A stretch of DNA of 64,000 nt from Hyphomicrobium_A sp963745205 (GCA_963745205.1 CAVUWX010000032.1:1-64000); one strand, 5' to 3'; counted from the first letter of the stretch, positions 17,445-26,483 are shown. Notes: generated by a model from the letters alone, not told the origin. Numbers and translations are program-made.

Positions 17445-18173
17445 ATGGCATTGAAGCTATCGCAGGCTATGGGATCGAGGACCGGGGGATTGCGCGAGGC
17501 CCTGCACGGGCTGTGGGCGAAGCTCGGCTTCGATCGTACGCGCGAGCGCACGCCCGCGCACCGCACCGTCGCCTTTACAAGTGCCGTCACCACGCTCGCC
17601 GCCAAGATGGCGAAGGCCGATGGCGTTGCGCTGCCCGTGGAGGAGCGCGCCTTCGAGCGGCTGTTCGCGATCCCGCCGGATGAGGCCAAGAACGTGCGCC
17701 GCCTCTATGATCTCGCCAAGCGCGACGTGGCGGGCTACGAGATCCACGCGGGCCGCGTCGCGCGCATGCTGAAGGACGAGCCGGAGCTTCTGTCGTCCGT
17801 GCTCGCGTGCCTATTCCACATCGCAGCGGCCGACGGCATCCTGCATCCGGCCGAGGACCGCTTCCTCGAGACGGTCGCCACCATCTTCGGCATCAACAGA
17901 GGCGAATACCTCGCCATCCGCGCCACCTACGTCCACGACCCGCGCAGCCCCTATGCGATCCTCGGTGTGTCGCCGGACCTCTCGGATGCCGAACTGAAAG
18001 CCCGCCACCGCGCGCTCGTGCGCGAGCACCACCCCGACCGATTGTCCGCGAGCTGCGTGCCGGCGGAATTCCGCATCGCCGCCGACCGCAGGTTGGCTGC
18101 CATCAACGCCGCCTACGACGCCATTGTGAAGGAGCGCGAGGGGAGCCGCCACTCTCAGGAGACGATTTCATGA
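17445..18173 (+). CDS. TerB-like plus C-terminal J-domain protein (DjlA-like)
   Basis: The 242-residue protein has an N-terminal all-helical region of TerB type (about residues 40-160) with acidic pairs in KADGVALP and AAADGILHPAED. A J domain follows at about 165-230 with the HPD signature in REHHPDRL. This is the DjlA layout without its N-terminal membrane anchor, so it is likely a cytoplasmic co-chaperone that stimulates DnaK. Its stop overlaps the start of the AmpD-type amidase gene (ATGA), a pairing I recall as recurrent in Rhizobiales. The start at 17445 has only a G-rich stretch ahead of it. Confidence 0.8.
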   Translation: MALKLSQAMGSRTGGLREALHGLWAKLGFDRTRERTPAHRTVAFTSAVTTLAAKMAKADGVALPVEERAFERLFAIPPDEAKNVRRLYDLAKRDVAGYEIHAGRVARMLKDEPELLSSVLACLFHIAAADGILHPAEDRFLETVATIFGINRGEYLAIRATYVHDPRSPYAILGVSPDLSDAELKARHRALVREHHPDRLSASCVPAEFRIAADRRLAAINAAYDAIVKEREGSRHSQETIS

Positions 18174-18940
18174 CGATGAAGGCCGACAGCAAGCTCGTCG
18201 ATGCGCTGCATCCCTCGCCGAATACGGGCGAGCGCAGAAAGGGCTGCCGGCCGAGCCTCATCCTGTTGCACTACACCGGCATGCCGTCGGCGGCGAAGGC
18301 CATCCACTGGCTGGCGCACCCCAGGAGCAAGGTCTCCTGCCATTACGTGATCGACGACACAGGGGAGATCACGCAGATGGTGCCTGAAGGCCTGCGCGCG
18401 TGGCACGCCGGCGCGTCGCACTGGGCGGGCGAGACCGACATCAATTCCGCCTCCATCGGCATCGAGATCCAGAACCCCGGCCACGAGCACGGGTACCCGG
18501 ACTTCCCCGCGGAGCAGATGCAAGCCGTAGCCACGCTCTGCCGCGACATCGCGCAGCGGCGTGCGATTGCGCCCGCCGGCATCCTCGCCCACTCCGACGT
18601 TGCGCCCGGGCGCAAGATCGATCCCGGCGAGAAGTTCGGCTGGGCGTGGCTCGCTCAAAACGGCGTCGGGCATTGGGTCGAGCCGGCGGCCCCCGAGAGC
18701 AGCGGCCGCAGCTACACCGTCAACGATGAGTCGGCCGACATCGCGGAAGCGCAGGAGCTCTTGCGCCGCTACGGCTACAACATCGAGGTTAACGGCCGCC
18801 TCGACCAGTGGACGATCATTGTGCTGCGCGCCTTCCAGCTCCACTTCCGCCCCGCCTGCGCCGACGGCAAGCTCGACCGTGGCACGCTCGATACGCTGAC
18901 GCGGCTTGTCGCGACGCTGACCGTGCCGGCTCTGACCTGA
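18170..18940 (+). CDS. N-acetylmuramoyl-L-alanine amidase, AmpD type
   Basis: The 256-residue protein has an Amidase_2 domain (about residues 25-165) with zinc ligands H34 (LLHYTG), H141 (AHSDV) and D151 (KIDPG). A C-terminal peptidoglycan-binding domain of type 1 follows (about 180-250; AQELLRRYGYN...). No signal peptide is present, so it should act in the cytoplasm on recycled anhydro-muropeptides, as AmpD does. The extra binding domain, however, is more usual in AmiD-like enzymes that meet polymer. It is translationally coupled to the J-domain gene. A terminator follows at 18966. Confidence 0.85.
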   Translation: MTMKADSKLVDALHPSPNTGERRKGCRPSLILLHYTGMPSAAKAIHWLAHPRSKVSCHYVIDDTGEITQMVPEGLRAWHAGASHWAGETDINSASIGIEIQNPGHEHGYPDFPAEQMQAVATLCRDIAQRRAIAPAGILAHSDVAPGRKIDPGEKFGWAWLAQNGVGHWVEPAAPESSGRSYTVNDESADIAEAQELLRRYGYNIEVNGRLDQWTIIVLRAFQLHFRPACADGKLDRGTLDTLTRLVATLTVPALT

Positions 18941-18965
18941 GCGCTCTTTCCGGACCCACAACGCG

Positions 18966-18993
18966 AAACGCCCGCGGAGGAACCGCGGGCGTT
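18966..18993 (+). terminator. Hairpin terminator after the amidase gene
   Basis: AAACGCCCGCGG and CCGCGGGCGTTT form a 12-pair stem around a short loop. The A/T ends make it usable in both directions, so it may also end transcription of the convergent SH3-domain gene. Confidence 0.8.
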
Positions 18994-19018
18994 TGCATGT
19001 CAGCTGCTGGCGATCGGC

Positions 19019-19612
19019 TCAGCGCCGATCGTCGCGTCTGTCGTCGCGGCGATCTTCGCGCCGCTCTTCGCGCCGCTCATGCCGCTCGGGTCGCCGCCAG
19101 CCGTGCTCCGGAGGCGGACGCATGCCGGCAGGCGCCGCGTACCCCGCCCGCCACCAGCCCTCATGTCGGGGCCCCGGGGGAGGAGCATGCCAGCCGACGC
19201 GCGGATGCCACTTGAAGGCCTCCCACCGCGCGTGCTCGGCATACCAGGGACGGCCTCGGTACCAGCGCCCCCAATAGTCGGCGGCGACGAAGCCCACAAC
19301 GGGGATGCCGAAGGCCGCTATGCCGACGTCGGGTAGGAAAGCGGTCTGCCCGTGATAGTCGAAACCGATGTACTCGCTGAAGACCCAGCCGCGGTTGTCG
19401 GCCCAGCGGACGTCGCACCAGGACTCGTCCTGCAGGCAGCCCTCGACGTAGAGGGGCTCTCCCTCAGGGATGACGCCGACGCTGGGAAACTCCGTGTCGG
19501 GGCCGGTGCGCATGTTGACGTTGGCGGTCGCGTAGCCGGGCTCGGCATGTGCTGCCGCAACGCCCAGCGTCGCGACGGCCGCGATCGCGGTGATTAGCGT
19601 TCGTAGGTTCAT
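19019..19612 (-). CDS. Exported SH3-domain protein with charged C-terminal tail
   Basis: The 197-residue protein has a signal peptide ending AAAHAEP and a bacterial SH3 domain at about residues 28-85 (ATANVNMRTGPDTEFP, then GWVFSEYIGF). A Trp/Pro-rich region follows, and the protein ends in a low-complexity tail of repeated RRE/RRD units. Such SH3b modules bind peptidoglycan or mediate protein contacts in the periplasm. The tail is strongly cationic-acidic and probably disordered. AGGAG lies eleven bases before ATG 19612; ATG 19636 is an alternative. Convergent with the amidase gene. Confidence 0.8.
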   Translation of the reverse strand: MNLRTLITAIAAVATLGVAAAHAEPGYATANVNMRTGPDTEFPSVGVIPEGEPLYVEGCLQDESWCDVRWADNRGWVFSEYIGFDYHGQTAFLPDVGIAAFGIPVVGFVAADYWGRWYRGRPWYAEHARWEAFKWHPRVGWHAPPPGPRHEGWWRAGYAAPAGMRPPPEHGWRRPERHERREERREDRRDDRRDDRR

Positions 19613-19733
19613 TCTGGTGGAAGCTCCTGGATGCATCTCATCCCGGCTACAAGAACGAGAACATTGGCAGGTTGATGTCGCACAGCTGCGGCACGAGCGC
19701 CGGCCGTAAGCTTCTCGAAAGCTTCCGGTAATC

Positions 19734-21335
19734 TTAGGACGCCGCGGCGGCCACGAGCTGCGGGGTGCCGACGCGGGTCGCGTGGCGCACGGGCGGAGCC
19801 CGGTCGAGCTCGTTCATCTCCTGCTCGAGCCGCTTGATGACGAACTGCGCGAACGGCCCCAAGTGCAAATAGAAGGCGATGTGGAAGATCATGTATTTGA
19901 GCGTGTAGGGGTTGTGCCATGCGGTCGAGACCAGCGTGTGCCAAAAGTGGCGCGCGTACTCGCGCTCGACGAACGTCATCCGCCACATCACGCGCCCGAA
20001 GAATTTCAGGTTGTGCGCCAGCACGCGCGGCTCGAGCTTCACCGGGTGGCGCGGCGGCTTCAGCGCCCGGCACACCGTGCGCAAGCGCCCGAAGAAGGCC
20101 TCGGGGCTGTAAACGGCCGCCAGCACGTCGCGATAGTCGGCGAGGATGTCGCGGCGCGGGCGCGCGGTGACGAAGTTGAGGCCCTCGGTGCAATGGTCGC
20201 CCTGCTCGACGACGAGAGGTAAGAGCCGCTGCTCGCGCTCGAGCCGGCGCGTCAATTGCGTGTTCGGCAACGCCGTCAGCAGCCCGACCATGCACACGGG
20301 AATGCTCATCGCCTCGATGCAGTCGATCATGCCCTGAGCGACGCTGCGCTTCTCGGTGTCGAAGCCGACGATGAAGCCCGCTATGACCACGATGCCGGCG
20401 TCGTAGAGCTTGTGGATGCCCTCGACGAGATCGCGCCGCGTGTTCTGCTTCTTCTGCATCGCGATCAGCGTATCGGTGTCGGGGCTCTCGATGCCGACGA
20501 AGATGCCGAAGAAGTTGGCGTCGCGCAGCATGTGCAGGAGCTGGGTGTCGTCGGCGAGGTTCATCGAGGCTTCGGTCGAGAACTCGAAGGGAAAACCGTG
20601 CGACCGCTGCCAGGCCTGCAGCGCGGGCAGGAACCGCTTTAAGGCCTTCTTGTTGCCGATGAGGTTGTCGTCGACGAAGTTGATGTGGCCGCGGTAGCCA
20701 GCGACGTAGAGCGCTTCCAGCTCGGCCAGCATCTGCTCGTTCGTCTTGGAGCGCGGCACGCGGCCGTAGAGCTCGATGATGTCGCAGAACTCGCAGTTGA
20801 ACGGGCAGCCGCGGCTGAACTGCACGCCCATGTAGGAGTAGCGCTTGAACTCGATCAAATCGAAGCGGGGCACCGGCGTGGTCGTCACGTCGACCTGGAA
20901 CTTTTCGCCCTCGAAGGTGCCGGAGCGCTGACCTGCGTTCCATGCCGCGATGAACTCGCCGATGATGCCTTCGGCCTCGCCCAGCACGCGAAAGTCGGCG
21001 GCCTTGTAGACCTCGGGGATCGACATCGGATCGGGGCCGCCGACCACCACGGGCTTATTATGTGCGTGCGCCAGATCGATGAGGGTGAGGGTGTCGACGC
21101 GCTGGGGCAGCATGCCGCCCGTCATCACCATGTCGGCCCAGTCGAGGTCGCTATCTTTGAGAACATCCGCGTTGCGGTCGACGAGGCGCACGTCCCAGCC
21201 CTGGGGCAGCATCGCCGCGAGCGTCATCATGCCGAGTGGGGGAGACTGGGCGCGCGAGCCATAGGTGTCGCAGACGGCCTGCAAGTTCCAGAACGAGTGC
21301 TGGTTGAACCTGGGGAACACCATGAGCACGTTGGG
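19734..21335 (-). CDS. B12-binding radical SAM protein with DUF4070 (HpnP-like)
   Basis: The 533-residue protein has an N-terminal cobalamin-binding domain (about residues 1-150) without the DxHxxG lower-ligand motif. A radical SAM core follows with the iron-sulfur cluster Cys at 177, 181 and 184 (CPFNCEFC), and then a DUF4070-type C-terminus. Order and motifs (FSRGCPF, FVDDNLIGNKKALKRFLPAL, KKQNTRR, GFIVGFD) closely follow hopanoid C-2 methylase HpnP as I recall it from Rhodopseudomonas. A methyl transfer to an unactivated carbon is plausible, but the family is broad and no hpn genes adjoin. GGAGG precedes ATG 21335. Confidence 0.8.
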   Translation of the reverse strand, partial: PNVLMVFPRFNQHSFWNLQAVCDTYGSRAQSPPLGMMTLAAMLPQGWDVRLVDRNADVLKDSDLDWADMVMTGGMLPQRVDTLTLIDLAHAHNKPVVVGGPDPMSIPEVYKAADFRVLGEAEGIIGEFIAAWNAGQRSGTFEGEKFQVDVTTTPVPRFDLIEFKRYSYMGVQFSRGCPFNCEFCDIIELYGRVPRSKTNEQMLAELEALYVAGYRGHINFVDDNLIGNKKALKRFLPALQAWQRSHGFPFEFSTEASMNLADDTQLLHMLRDANFFGIFVGIESPDTDTLIAMQKKQNTRRDLVEGIHKLYDAGIVVIAGFIVGFDTEKRSVAQGMIDCIEAMSIPVCMVGLLTALPNTQLTRRLEREQRLLPLVVEQGDHCTEGLNFVTARPRRDILADYRDVLAAVYSPEAFFGRLRTVCRALKPPRHPVKLEPRVLAHNLKFFGRVMWRMTFVEREYARHFWHTLVSTAWHNPYTLKYMIFHIAFYLHLGPFAQFVIKRLEQEMNELDRAPPVRHATRVGTPQLVAAAAS

Positions 21336-21596
21336 CATGGGCGCTGCCTCCGTCTTCGGGCATTCCATGCGCCAATCGCGGCGCCGTCAAGGAATATGGT
21401 GCCTACGCTGCGAAAGTCGGCCTCGCCGGTGTAGCGCGCTGCTCACATTTGCGGGGGCTTTGGCGTCGGGGAATTGACTGAAGGCGTTGAGGAGCCTCTA
21501 TCGCGACGGTGATCTTTACGGCTAACTATTTGGCTACCAGCTGAGCCTACTAGGGCGCGCGACGAGGTCGCAAGCAAGACGCTCATGGAGAGCAAA

Positions 21597-21764
21597 ATGG
21601 ACAACGAGGACGAAATCAAGCGACTGCGAGCCCGGATCAACGAACTGCAGATTGACTCCCAGGCCATTTTCACTGGAGCGGTGACGCACGAGATTCTCGC
21701 CGAGCTCAGTGCCGCCAAGAAGCGCCTCGCTGAACTGGAAAAGATTTCGCGTGCCAAGAAGTGA
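21597..21764 (+). CDS. Small coiled-coil protein, 55 residues
   Basis: ATG 21597 follows GGAGAG by four bases; an ATG at 21585 without a binding site would add four residues. The product starts MDNEDEIKRLRARINELQ and ends AELEKISRAKK, with heptad-spaced Leu and Ile in both halves separated by a less charged IFTGAVTHEIL segment. It looks like a small helical-hairpin or dimeric coiled coil, without signal or membrane segment. No family is recognised. It lies alone between two minus-strand genes and ends shortly before a hairpin at 21814. Confidence 0.55.
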   Translation: MDNEDEIKRLRARINELQIDSQAIFTGAVTHEILAELSAAKKRLAELEKISRAKK

Positions 21765-21810
21765 GCTGCGCCCGCTGCCAGGCGGAGAGGCCTCGGTGAC
21801 CTGAAATCGC

Positions 21811-21838
21811 AAAGGCCGCGCGAGGTGATCGCGCGGCC
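21811..21838 (-). terminator. Hairpin terminator of pckG
   Basis: GGCCGCGCGA pairs with TCGCGCGGCC around a five-base loop. On the minus strand the stem is followed by TTTGCGATTT, so it best serves the PEP carboxykinase gene ending at 21868. It may also stop the small plus-strand gene. Confidence 0.7.
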
Positions 21839-21867
21839 TCAAGTTCCCGTGCAGTCGCTGAGCCCGC

Positions 21868-23709
21868 CTAACCCAGCCGCTTCTCCAGCGCGGCGAGTTC
21901 GTCGCCGAGCGCCTTCGGCAGCTTGGCGCCGAAAGTAGCAAAGTGCTCTTTCATCAGCGGCAGCTCCGCCTTCCAACCGCTTTTGTCGACGCTCGTCAGC
22001 TCCTTCATGTCGGCAGGATCGACTTTGACGCCGTTGGTATCAATGGCGCCCTCGGCCGGCAGCTTGCCGACCGGGGTGTCGACCGCGGCAGCCTTACCGT
22101 CGCAACGCTCGAAGATCCACTTCAGCACGCGGCTGTTCTCGGCGTAGCCCGGCCACATGAACTTGCCGTCCGCGTTTTTGCGGAACCAGTTCACGTAGAA
22201 GATCTTCGGCATCTTGGCGCCGCCCTTCTCGCCCATCTTCAGCCAGTGGGCGAAGTAGTCGCCCATGTGGTAGCCGCAGAAGGGCAGCATCGCCATCGGA
22301 TCGCGGCGCAGATCGCCGATCTTGCCGGCCGCGGCGGCGGTCTTCTCCGAGGCCATGATGGAGCCCAGGAAGGTGCCGTGCACCCAGTTGAGCGCCTCCA
22401 TGACGAGCGGCACGACTGTCGCGCGCCGGCCGCCGAAGAGAATGGCGTCGATCGGCACGCCCTTGGGGTCCTCCCACTCCTTGGCGATGACTGGGCATTG
22501 AGCAGCGGGCGCCGTGAAGCGGGAGTTGGGGTGGGCGGCTGGGCGGCCCGAGGCCGGCGTCCACGAGCGGCGCATCCAGTCGACCGTGTGCGCCGGCGGC
22601 TTCGAGGTCATCTGCTCCCACCACACGTCGCCGTCGTCGGTGAGCGCGACGTTCGAATAGATGATGTTGGCGTTGAGCGTCTTCATCGCGTTGGCGTTGC
22701 TCTCGTCGGAGGTGCCGGGCGCCACCCCGAAGAAGCCGGTCTCGGGGTTGATGGCATAAAGCCGCCCGTCGTCGCCGAACTTCATCCAGCAGATGTCGTC
22801 GCCGATCGTCTCCGCCTTCCAGCCCGGGATGGTCGGTGTCAGCATGGCGAGGTTGGTCTTGCCGCACGCGGACGGGAACGCCGCGGCGATGAACTTCGAC
22901 TTACCCACGGGGTTCGTCAGCTTGAGGATGAGCATGTGCTCGGCCATCCAGCCCTCATCGCGGGCCTTCACGCTAGCGATGCGCAGCGCGTGGCACTTCT
23001 TGCCCAAGAGCGCGTTGCCGCCGTAGCCCGAGCCGTAGGACCAGATCTCGCGCGTCTCCGGGAAGTGCGAGATGTACTTCGTCTTGTTGCACGGCCAGGG
23101 GACGTCGGCGGTCGTGGGCGTCGATAGCGGGTAGCCGACGGTGTGCATGCCGCGGACGAAATCCTCACTGTCGCCGAGCGCCTTCCACACCTTCTCGCCT
23201 ACGCGCGTCATGATGTGCATGTTGGCGACAGCGTAGGCGCTGTCGGTCACCATGACGCCGATGCCGGCGATGGGCGAGCCAATAGGGCCCATGGAGTAGG
23301 GGAGCACGTACATGGTGCGCCCCGCCATGGCTCCGTCGTAAAGCTTGGTCAGCGTCACCTTCATCTCGGCCGGGTCGAACCAGTTGTTGGTCGGGCCGGC
23401 ATCGTCTTTGCTCTTGGAGCAGATGTACGTCTGGTCCTCGACGCGGGCGACATCGAGGGGGTCGGAGCGCACGAGGATGGAGTTGGGCCGCTTCTCGGGG
23501 TTGAGCCACATGGCTGTGCCGCCGTCGACCAGCGACTTGAGAAGCGCCTGATACTCGGCCTTGGAGCCGTCGCACCAGACGACGTTCTCCGGCTTGAAGA
23601 GGGCCTTCGCCTCCTCGACGAACTTCAGGACTTTCGGATTTGTGGTGGGGGCTTCTTGGGGTGTCGGCTGACTGGGGTCCTTGGACTTGAAGGCGGACAA
23701 AATACTCAT
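21868..23709 (-). CDS. pckG: Phosphoenolpyruvate carboxykinase (GTP)
   Basis: The 613-residue protein is a GTP-type PEPCK. It has the kinase P-loop ACGKTN with K284, the preceding FIAAAFPS strand, the reactive-loop region YGGNALLGKKC, and EWEDPKGVPIDAILFGGRR near residue 400. Length fits the GTP family rather than the 530-residue ATP family. It converts oxaloacetate to PEP at the head of gluconeogenesis in the cytoplasm. Most rhizobia that I recall carry the ATP enzyme, so the GTP form is notable. It is monocistronic, with a hairpin terminator. The intergenic DNA upstream holds a palindromic mosaic repeat about 110 bases from the start. Confidence 0.95.
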   Translation of the reverse strand: MSILSAFKSKDPSQPTPQEAPTTNPKVLKFVEEAKALFKPENVVWCDGSKAEYQALLKSLVDGGTAMWLNPEKRPNSILVRSDPLDVARVEDQTYICSKSKDDAGPTNNWFDPAEMKVTLTKLYDGAMAGRTMYVLPYSMGPIGSPIAGIGVMVTDSAYAVANMHIMTRVGEKVWKALGDSEDFVRGMHTVGYPLSTPTTADVPWPCNKTKYISHFPETREIWSYGSGYGGNALLGKKCHALRIASVKARDEGWMAEHMLILKLTNPVGKSKFIAAAFPSACGKTNLAMLTPTIPGWKAETIGDDICWMKFGDDGRLYAINPETGFFGVAPGTSDESNANAMKTLNANIIYSNVALTDDGDVWWEQMTSKPPAHTVDWMRRSWTPASGRPAAHPNSRFTAPAAQCPVIAKEWEDPKGVPIDAILFGGRRATVVPLVMEALNWVHGTFLGSIMASEKTAAAAGKIGDLRRDPMAMLPFCGYHMGDYFAHWLKMGEKGGAKMPKIFYVNWFRKNADGKFMWPGYAENSRVLKWIFERCDGKAAAVDTPVGKLPAEGAIDTNGVKVDPADMKELTSVDKSGWKAELPLMKEHFATFGAKLPKALGDELAALEKRLG

Positions 23710-23816
23710 ATGCAGCGTTTCCTCGGGTGTGGACGGCAGGGCTTTCCGAGACTGCTATCATTGAACCGACGCGCATTTCAAGCGATGCGGGCTGAGGGCA
23801 ATGACCGCGGGGCGCT

Positions 23817-23961
23817 TCACCTCTCCCAAGGGGAGAGGTCGCGGCACCGGCGTCAGCCGGTGGCGCGGGTGAGGGGTTACGACCTCGATAGAGCGCACCT
23901 CCCCTCACCCGGTTCGCGATGCTTCGCATCTCGGCCCGACCTCTCCCCCTGGGAGAGGTGA
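23817..23961. repeat. Intergenic palindromic mosaic element
   Basis: The 145-base element is bounded by a perfect 11-base inverted repeat (TCACCTCTCCC at the left, its complement GGGAGAGGTGA at the right), each part of a smaller hairpin of its own. Inside are two further hairpins (CACCGGCGTCAGCCGGTG and GCGATGCTTCGCATC) and complementary GTGAGGGG / CCCCTCAC words. This build matches mosaic palindromic elements found in many copies between genes of Rhizobiales. It lies between pckG and the lipase maturation factor gene. Confidence 0.75.
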
Positions 23962-23984
23962 GGTCAGTGCCCGCCATTGCACTT

Positions 23985-25817
23985 TCAACGTGCCGCCTGC
24001 GAAAAATCCTCTAGGCTCACCTGCGGGAAGTACGTGCCCTCGAGCCGGCGCACCCACACCTCGCCGGTTCGCGCCCTCAAGCTCACGTCGGAGAAGCGGT
24101 AGTCGTAGAGCAACGCGCGCACGAACTTTGGCGGATGCCCGGGGAACGGGTTTGACGCGAGCAGGGCCAGCACTTGCGGGCTCCCCTGCAACAGCCTGAA
24201 CAAGAAGCCCTCGATCCAGCGGTTCTGGCCGGCGCCCTCGAAGGCGGCAAACCAGAGCTGCCAGTCGAGCCGCGGCTGGTGGGGGATGTTCCATTTGAGC
24301 GGCCGGCTCGTGGGGCCGGCCTTGTAGCGGAACTCGTATTCGCGCCAGGTCTGCCCGTCATCAGAGCCTTCGACGATGATCTCCGGCCGCGTGGTCGTCA
24401 TCACGGCAAAGACGCCGTAGGGGTTCACGATGCCGAATGGCGCAATGGCCTCGGTGAGCCACCCAGCGAGGGGAAGGTTGAACCCCGCCACGGGCGTCCA
24501 GATCAGGTTCAGTCCCACCGGTACGGCGATGACCGCGACGAGCGTCGCCAGCACGGCGGCGGACCATCCGGGCTGCGGCACCCGCGCCTTGATCCGCGCC
24601 GCGAGTGCAGGCGGCAGGATGCGGCGGAGCTGCCCATCGTCGAACAGGAACAGGCACAAGAGCATCGTCAGCAGGTTGAAGAAATTGTAGTTGCCGGTGA
24701 GGATGATCGCGAGCTGGAACGCCATCGCCAGGATGCCGGCCACCGCGCGCGGTCGCCGCGGCAGGAAGATCAGGAACACGACAACGAGCTCGATGGCGAG
24801 AGTGAGCCCCGTGAGCGCCGAGAGCAGCCAGTCCGGGAGCTGCGCGGCGTACCAGGCGAGCGGTGTCGGCAGCGGCTCGGTCCAGAAGTGATACTGAAGC
24901 GCGGTTAGGCTGCGCCAGGTCGGATCGCCGGAGACGATCTTCACGACGCCCGCGAGAAATAAGAAGCGGAATACGAGCAGGCGGTAGAGCCAGACGACAA
25001 TGCGGGTGCCGCCGGTCAAGAAGATCGCGAGGAAGCCGCTCTCGAGCAGGAGCTGGTCCCACTGGAAATTCATAAACAGCTGCCCGGCATAGACGTAGGA
25101 CAGGTAGAGGACGAAGAGCGACACGAGCGAGGGGAGGACGAGGCGGTCCAACATGACGAGCACACCGAGCGCAGCGCCGACGACGGTGCCGGCGACGAGC
25201 AGATTGTCGCTAGGGGCCATCCAGAACAGCGTGGGCAGGCGCCAGTAGGCGGCAGTGCCCCAGGCTCCGTGCGCGGCAGGGAGGTACTGGTCGAGGGGCG
25301 AGATGCCGTCGTGCCCGACGAGACCTAAGATCTGCACCCCGAGCGAGACGAAGGCCGAGAGGTAGATTGCGCCGAGCCCGCGCAGAAAGAGCCAGCTCAC
25401 GAGCGCGTAAGACTCGGGCTCGAGCGTGCGACCCCAAAGGAGGCGTGTAATCGTGGTCAGGAGTTCGCGCCGCTGTGACAGGAATGAGTAGGCGGCCTCG
25501 CTTAAGGGCGCGAAGCCTGGCAGATAGCGATAGAGCCACCACCACCAGCTCCGTGCCGGCGCGTACGTCAGCAGACGGAAGGTCGCAGCGGCCCCGGCGT
25601 AGATGGTCCCGTCGGGCTCGATGAGCTGCATCGCGCGTTGGAACTCGGGAAGCGGGATTTGCGGGAAATCTTTCCCCGCCTCCTGGTAGGAGCGGTAGAC
25701 GATCTGGTCGTCCGTGAGCTTCCCCCAGTAGTCGACCCAGGTGCGGCAGATCCCGCAATCCCCGTCGAAGATCAATGTCAGGGGCAATCCGCGCATGTCC
25801 GGGCGCAATTCGTTCAT
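23985..25817 (-). CDS. DCC thiol-oxidoreductase domain fused to lipase maturation factor
   Basis: The 610-residue protein begins with a DCC/DUF393 domain (about residues 10-125) that has the CxxC-type motif DGDCGICRTW. It continues with a polytopic membrane region of roughly ten helices (about 140-420) including NFQWDQLLLESGFLA, a hallmark of the LMF1 family. It ends with a soluble domain (about 430-610) containing ETEYRYK-like and WNIPHQPRLDWQLWFA segments. In animals LMF1 matures lipases in the ER. The bacterial role is unknown, but a thiol-redox domain joined to it suggests folding or disulfide handling of exported proteins. Its start is about 80 bases from rnpB, divergently. Confidence 0.85.
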   Translation of the reverse strand: MNELRPDMRGLPLTLIFDGDCGICRTWVDYWGKLTDDQIVYRSYQEAGKDFPQIPLPEFQRAMQLIEPDGTIYAGAAATFRLLTYAPARSWWWWLYRYLPGFAPLSEAAYSFLSQRRELLTTITRLLWGRTLEPESYALVSWLFLRGLGAIYLSAFVSLGVQILGLVGHDGISPLDQYLPAAHGAWGTAAYWRLPTLFWMAPSDNLLVAGTVVGAALGVLVMLDRLVLPSLVSLFVLYLSYVYAGQLFMNFQWDQLLLESGFLAIFLTGGTRIVVWLYRLLVFRFLFLAGVVKIVSGDPTWRSLTALQYHFWTEPLPTPLAWYAAQLPDWLLSALTGLTLAIELVVVFLIFLPRRPRAVAGILAMAFQLAIILTGNYNFFNLLTMLLCLFLFDDGQLRRILPPALAARIKARVPQPGWSAAVLATLVAVIAVPVGLNLIWTPVAGFNLPLAGWLTEAIAPFGIVNPYGVFAVMTTTRPEIIVEGSDDGQTWREYEFRYKAGPTSRPLKWNIPHQPRLDWQLWFAAFEGAGQNRWIEGFLFRLLQGSPQVLALLASNPFPGHPPKFVRALLYDYRFSDVSLRARTGEVWVRRLEGTYFPQVSLEDFSQAAR

Positions 25818-25900
25818 GACACCCCGTACATTAGGTCATGCCAACGTCGCTCGCGATGTCCCTTGACGGCGCGGTCCGATGCGCCCTTATTCCCCCTACC

Positions 25901-26310
<410 letters not shown>

Positions 26311-26381
26311 AATTTCTTCTTCATCTTCAGCGACTTCGCCGCAGGATCCTGACACGTTTTCGGACGCCGCGAGAGTGCGCA

Positions 26382-26389
26382 TTAACCAT
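26382..26389 (+). promoter_or_regulatory. Possible CtrA half-site
   Basis: TTAACCAT matches the half-site recognised by the alphaproteobacterial cell-cycle regulator CtrA. It sits in an AT-rich segment about 95 bases before the start of the Tyr/Pro-rich secreted protein gene. A single half-site can occur by chance, so this is a suggestion only. Confidence 0.3.
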
Positions 26390-26483
26390 AAAAATGTGTT
26401 GCGCCAAATGCGCTTCCGAAGCGCAAGATCGCGGTAAAGATTGAGGCCTAGCGTCGATGGCGCGAGGGTTCATGGAGATCGAC

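Noticed and set aside
19019..19090. Short tandem GC-rich repeats at the 3' end of the SH3-domain gene
   Set aside because: They encode the low-complexity RRE/RRD tail and are not a separate repeat element.
21943..23127. A long plus-strand frame opposite pckG
   Set aside because: Mirror-frame artefact of GC-rich coding DNA; no binding site or recognisable domain.
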